DNA of 14,352 bases from Trachipleistophora hominis. Lineage: Eukaryota > Microsporidia > Pleistophoridae. Both the position numbers and the translations under genes were made by a program. The stretch lies in the NCBI GenBank assembly GCA_000316135.1, contig JH994055.1:1-14352 (forward strand), read 5' to 3'. Below are positions 13,457-14,352 of this stretch, piece after piece (positions within the stretch are counted from its first letter, which is position 1; every line of letters begins with the position of its first letter). The notes under the pieces were generated by a model. The model saw nothing but the letters and a program-made list of their open reading frames with translations. It had not been told where the DNA came from and searched no databases.

Positions 13457-14352
13457 ATTGCAATGGTGTGATTGTATAAAAATCGGGTAGAAAAGAGTAT
13501 TTTGTTATTTGGAGCAGAAATATTGCGTGGAGATAGATGTTATTTATAAATATTGTACTTTATAGAAAATAAAATGGAAGAGTTGCCGGTAATATGGTGG
13601 AGATACCACGTTACTGGGATGAAGGAACACCCAAATGATAATTAGCGATTTTAAAGTTGAACGATTAACAAGTGTAAGGACTCATGTGTGGTGATTACAA
13701 TGGGGTTATGATGTGTAATTAACTGAAATTTGCATACGTTTGGCCAATTTATAATGAGGCACACTAATATCTCCGGTCATTTGTTTGTATATGATACCAG
13801 GACAATATCTTGCAAAACAAAAAAGAGTGTAACCGTAAAAACTTCACAGTTAACGAATATCATATGTTATTATCCCATACATTAATTACGATATATTAAA
13901 TACATTTATAGTAGACAAGACAGCGTGCTGTGTGCCACAAATTTTTAAAAATAAATTACATATTCAGTTCTACGAGATTTTTTAATTAGTAAATTAGTAA
14001 TAGAAGATACGAGCTGCAATACGTGGCAGGTAATAATTATACAAAAAAGTGAATAACAAACAGCCGACTAAATATAAGAAAATAATGTTAACATAAATGT
14101 ACGTATTAAAATAAGTATAGTGTGTTTTACTACAGAAATATCATATTGTACCAACATTAGATCGAATGCGCTAAGCAATCTAAATATCGGATATGTGATC
14201 CATAGACGAATTTGGTCTTCTTATATCGGAGAATGATATGTCCTTATTGGTTAAATATAGGTGTTTTTCTCGCCTAATATGTATTTTTTGTTGTTTTTTA
14301 CTATTCTAGTGATATTTCCTTAAAAAATCTTTCGCCACAATTTTTACTTTTT
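13457..14352. other. AT-rich right-hand end, no gene seen
   Basis: About 900 bp of AT-rich DNA. The only start-like signal is CCCAAATG at about 13609-13616, leading a 19-codon frame, which is too short to call. No RNA gene, repeat copy or long frame is visible. Confidence 0.5.

Noticed and set aside
13609..13672. CCCAAATG followed by a 19-codon frame
   Set aside because: Too short and without similarity; one CCC-ATG pairing is expected by chance over this much spacer.
1..14352. tRNA genes, CRISPR arrays, bacterial operons or spliceosomal introns
   Set aside because: I saw no B-box (GGTTCGANNCC-like) with a cloverleaf, no regular spaced repeats, no Shine-Dalgarno-linked operons, and no GTAAGT...TAA...AG pattern at gene starts.

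Overview
This window looks like nuclear DNA of a microsporidian. The genes are intronless and eukaryotic or archaeal-eukaryotic in type: an Rce1-like CAAX protease, diphthine synthase, an Hsp104/ClpB disaggregase, cytosolic-type aspartyl-tRNA synthetase and RNA polymerase II subunit Rpb4. Several are at the short end of their families. Start codons lie just after a run of C (CCC), which is the usual microsporidian promoter mark: CCCATG before Hsp104, CCCCCTTATG before the diphthine synthase, CCCTTATG near Rpb4 and CCC 6 nt before AspRS. Intergenic DNA is very AT-rich and long, with only five or six confident genes in 14 kb. That fits an expanded genome (Trachipleistophora/Vavraia/Pseudoloma-like) better than a compacted Encephalitozoon-like one. 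The genus is a guess.

Layout: a small uncertain ORF at the left edge (42-203, +). Rce1-like protease on the minus strand (452-1165), with a suspect 5' end. About 1.6 kb of AT-rich DNA ending in a short repeat copy (2772-2849). A small tail-anchored protein (3243-3491, +). Diphthine synthase (4281-5081, -). A messy 1.8 kb of small ORFs, repeat copies and a probable transposase remnant (5164-6232). HSP104 (6902-9445, +), with TATA, heat-shock-element-like and CCC signals. A GC-rich, hairpin-rich island (about 9708-10004) joined to another repeat copy. AspRS (10548-11921, +). About 1.2 kb with two more repeat copies and two clear hairpins. Rpb4 (13114-13440, -), then about 0.9 kb of empty AT-rich DNA.

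The genes are housekeeping and do not form a pathway. Two bear on translation (EF-2 diphthamide modification and Asp-tRNA charging), one on transcription (Rpb4), one on protein rescue (Hsp104) and one on prenyl-protein maturation (Rce1). The most unusual content is between the genes. A dispersed family of about 50-bp elements begins ATG-AAC-n-AGR-TT(A/G) and encodes MNxRLIxMVxLxR. At least four copies are recognisable and two more are degenerate, and their differences partly respect codons. A second repeat pair (5982-6029 and 10195-10242) lies nearby. I infer that these are decayed pieces of a mobile-element gene family. The hairpin-rich island is either an unassigned structured RNA or a broken gene.
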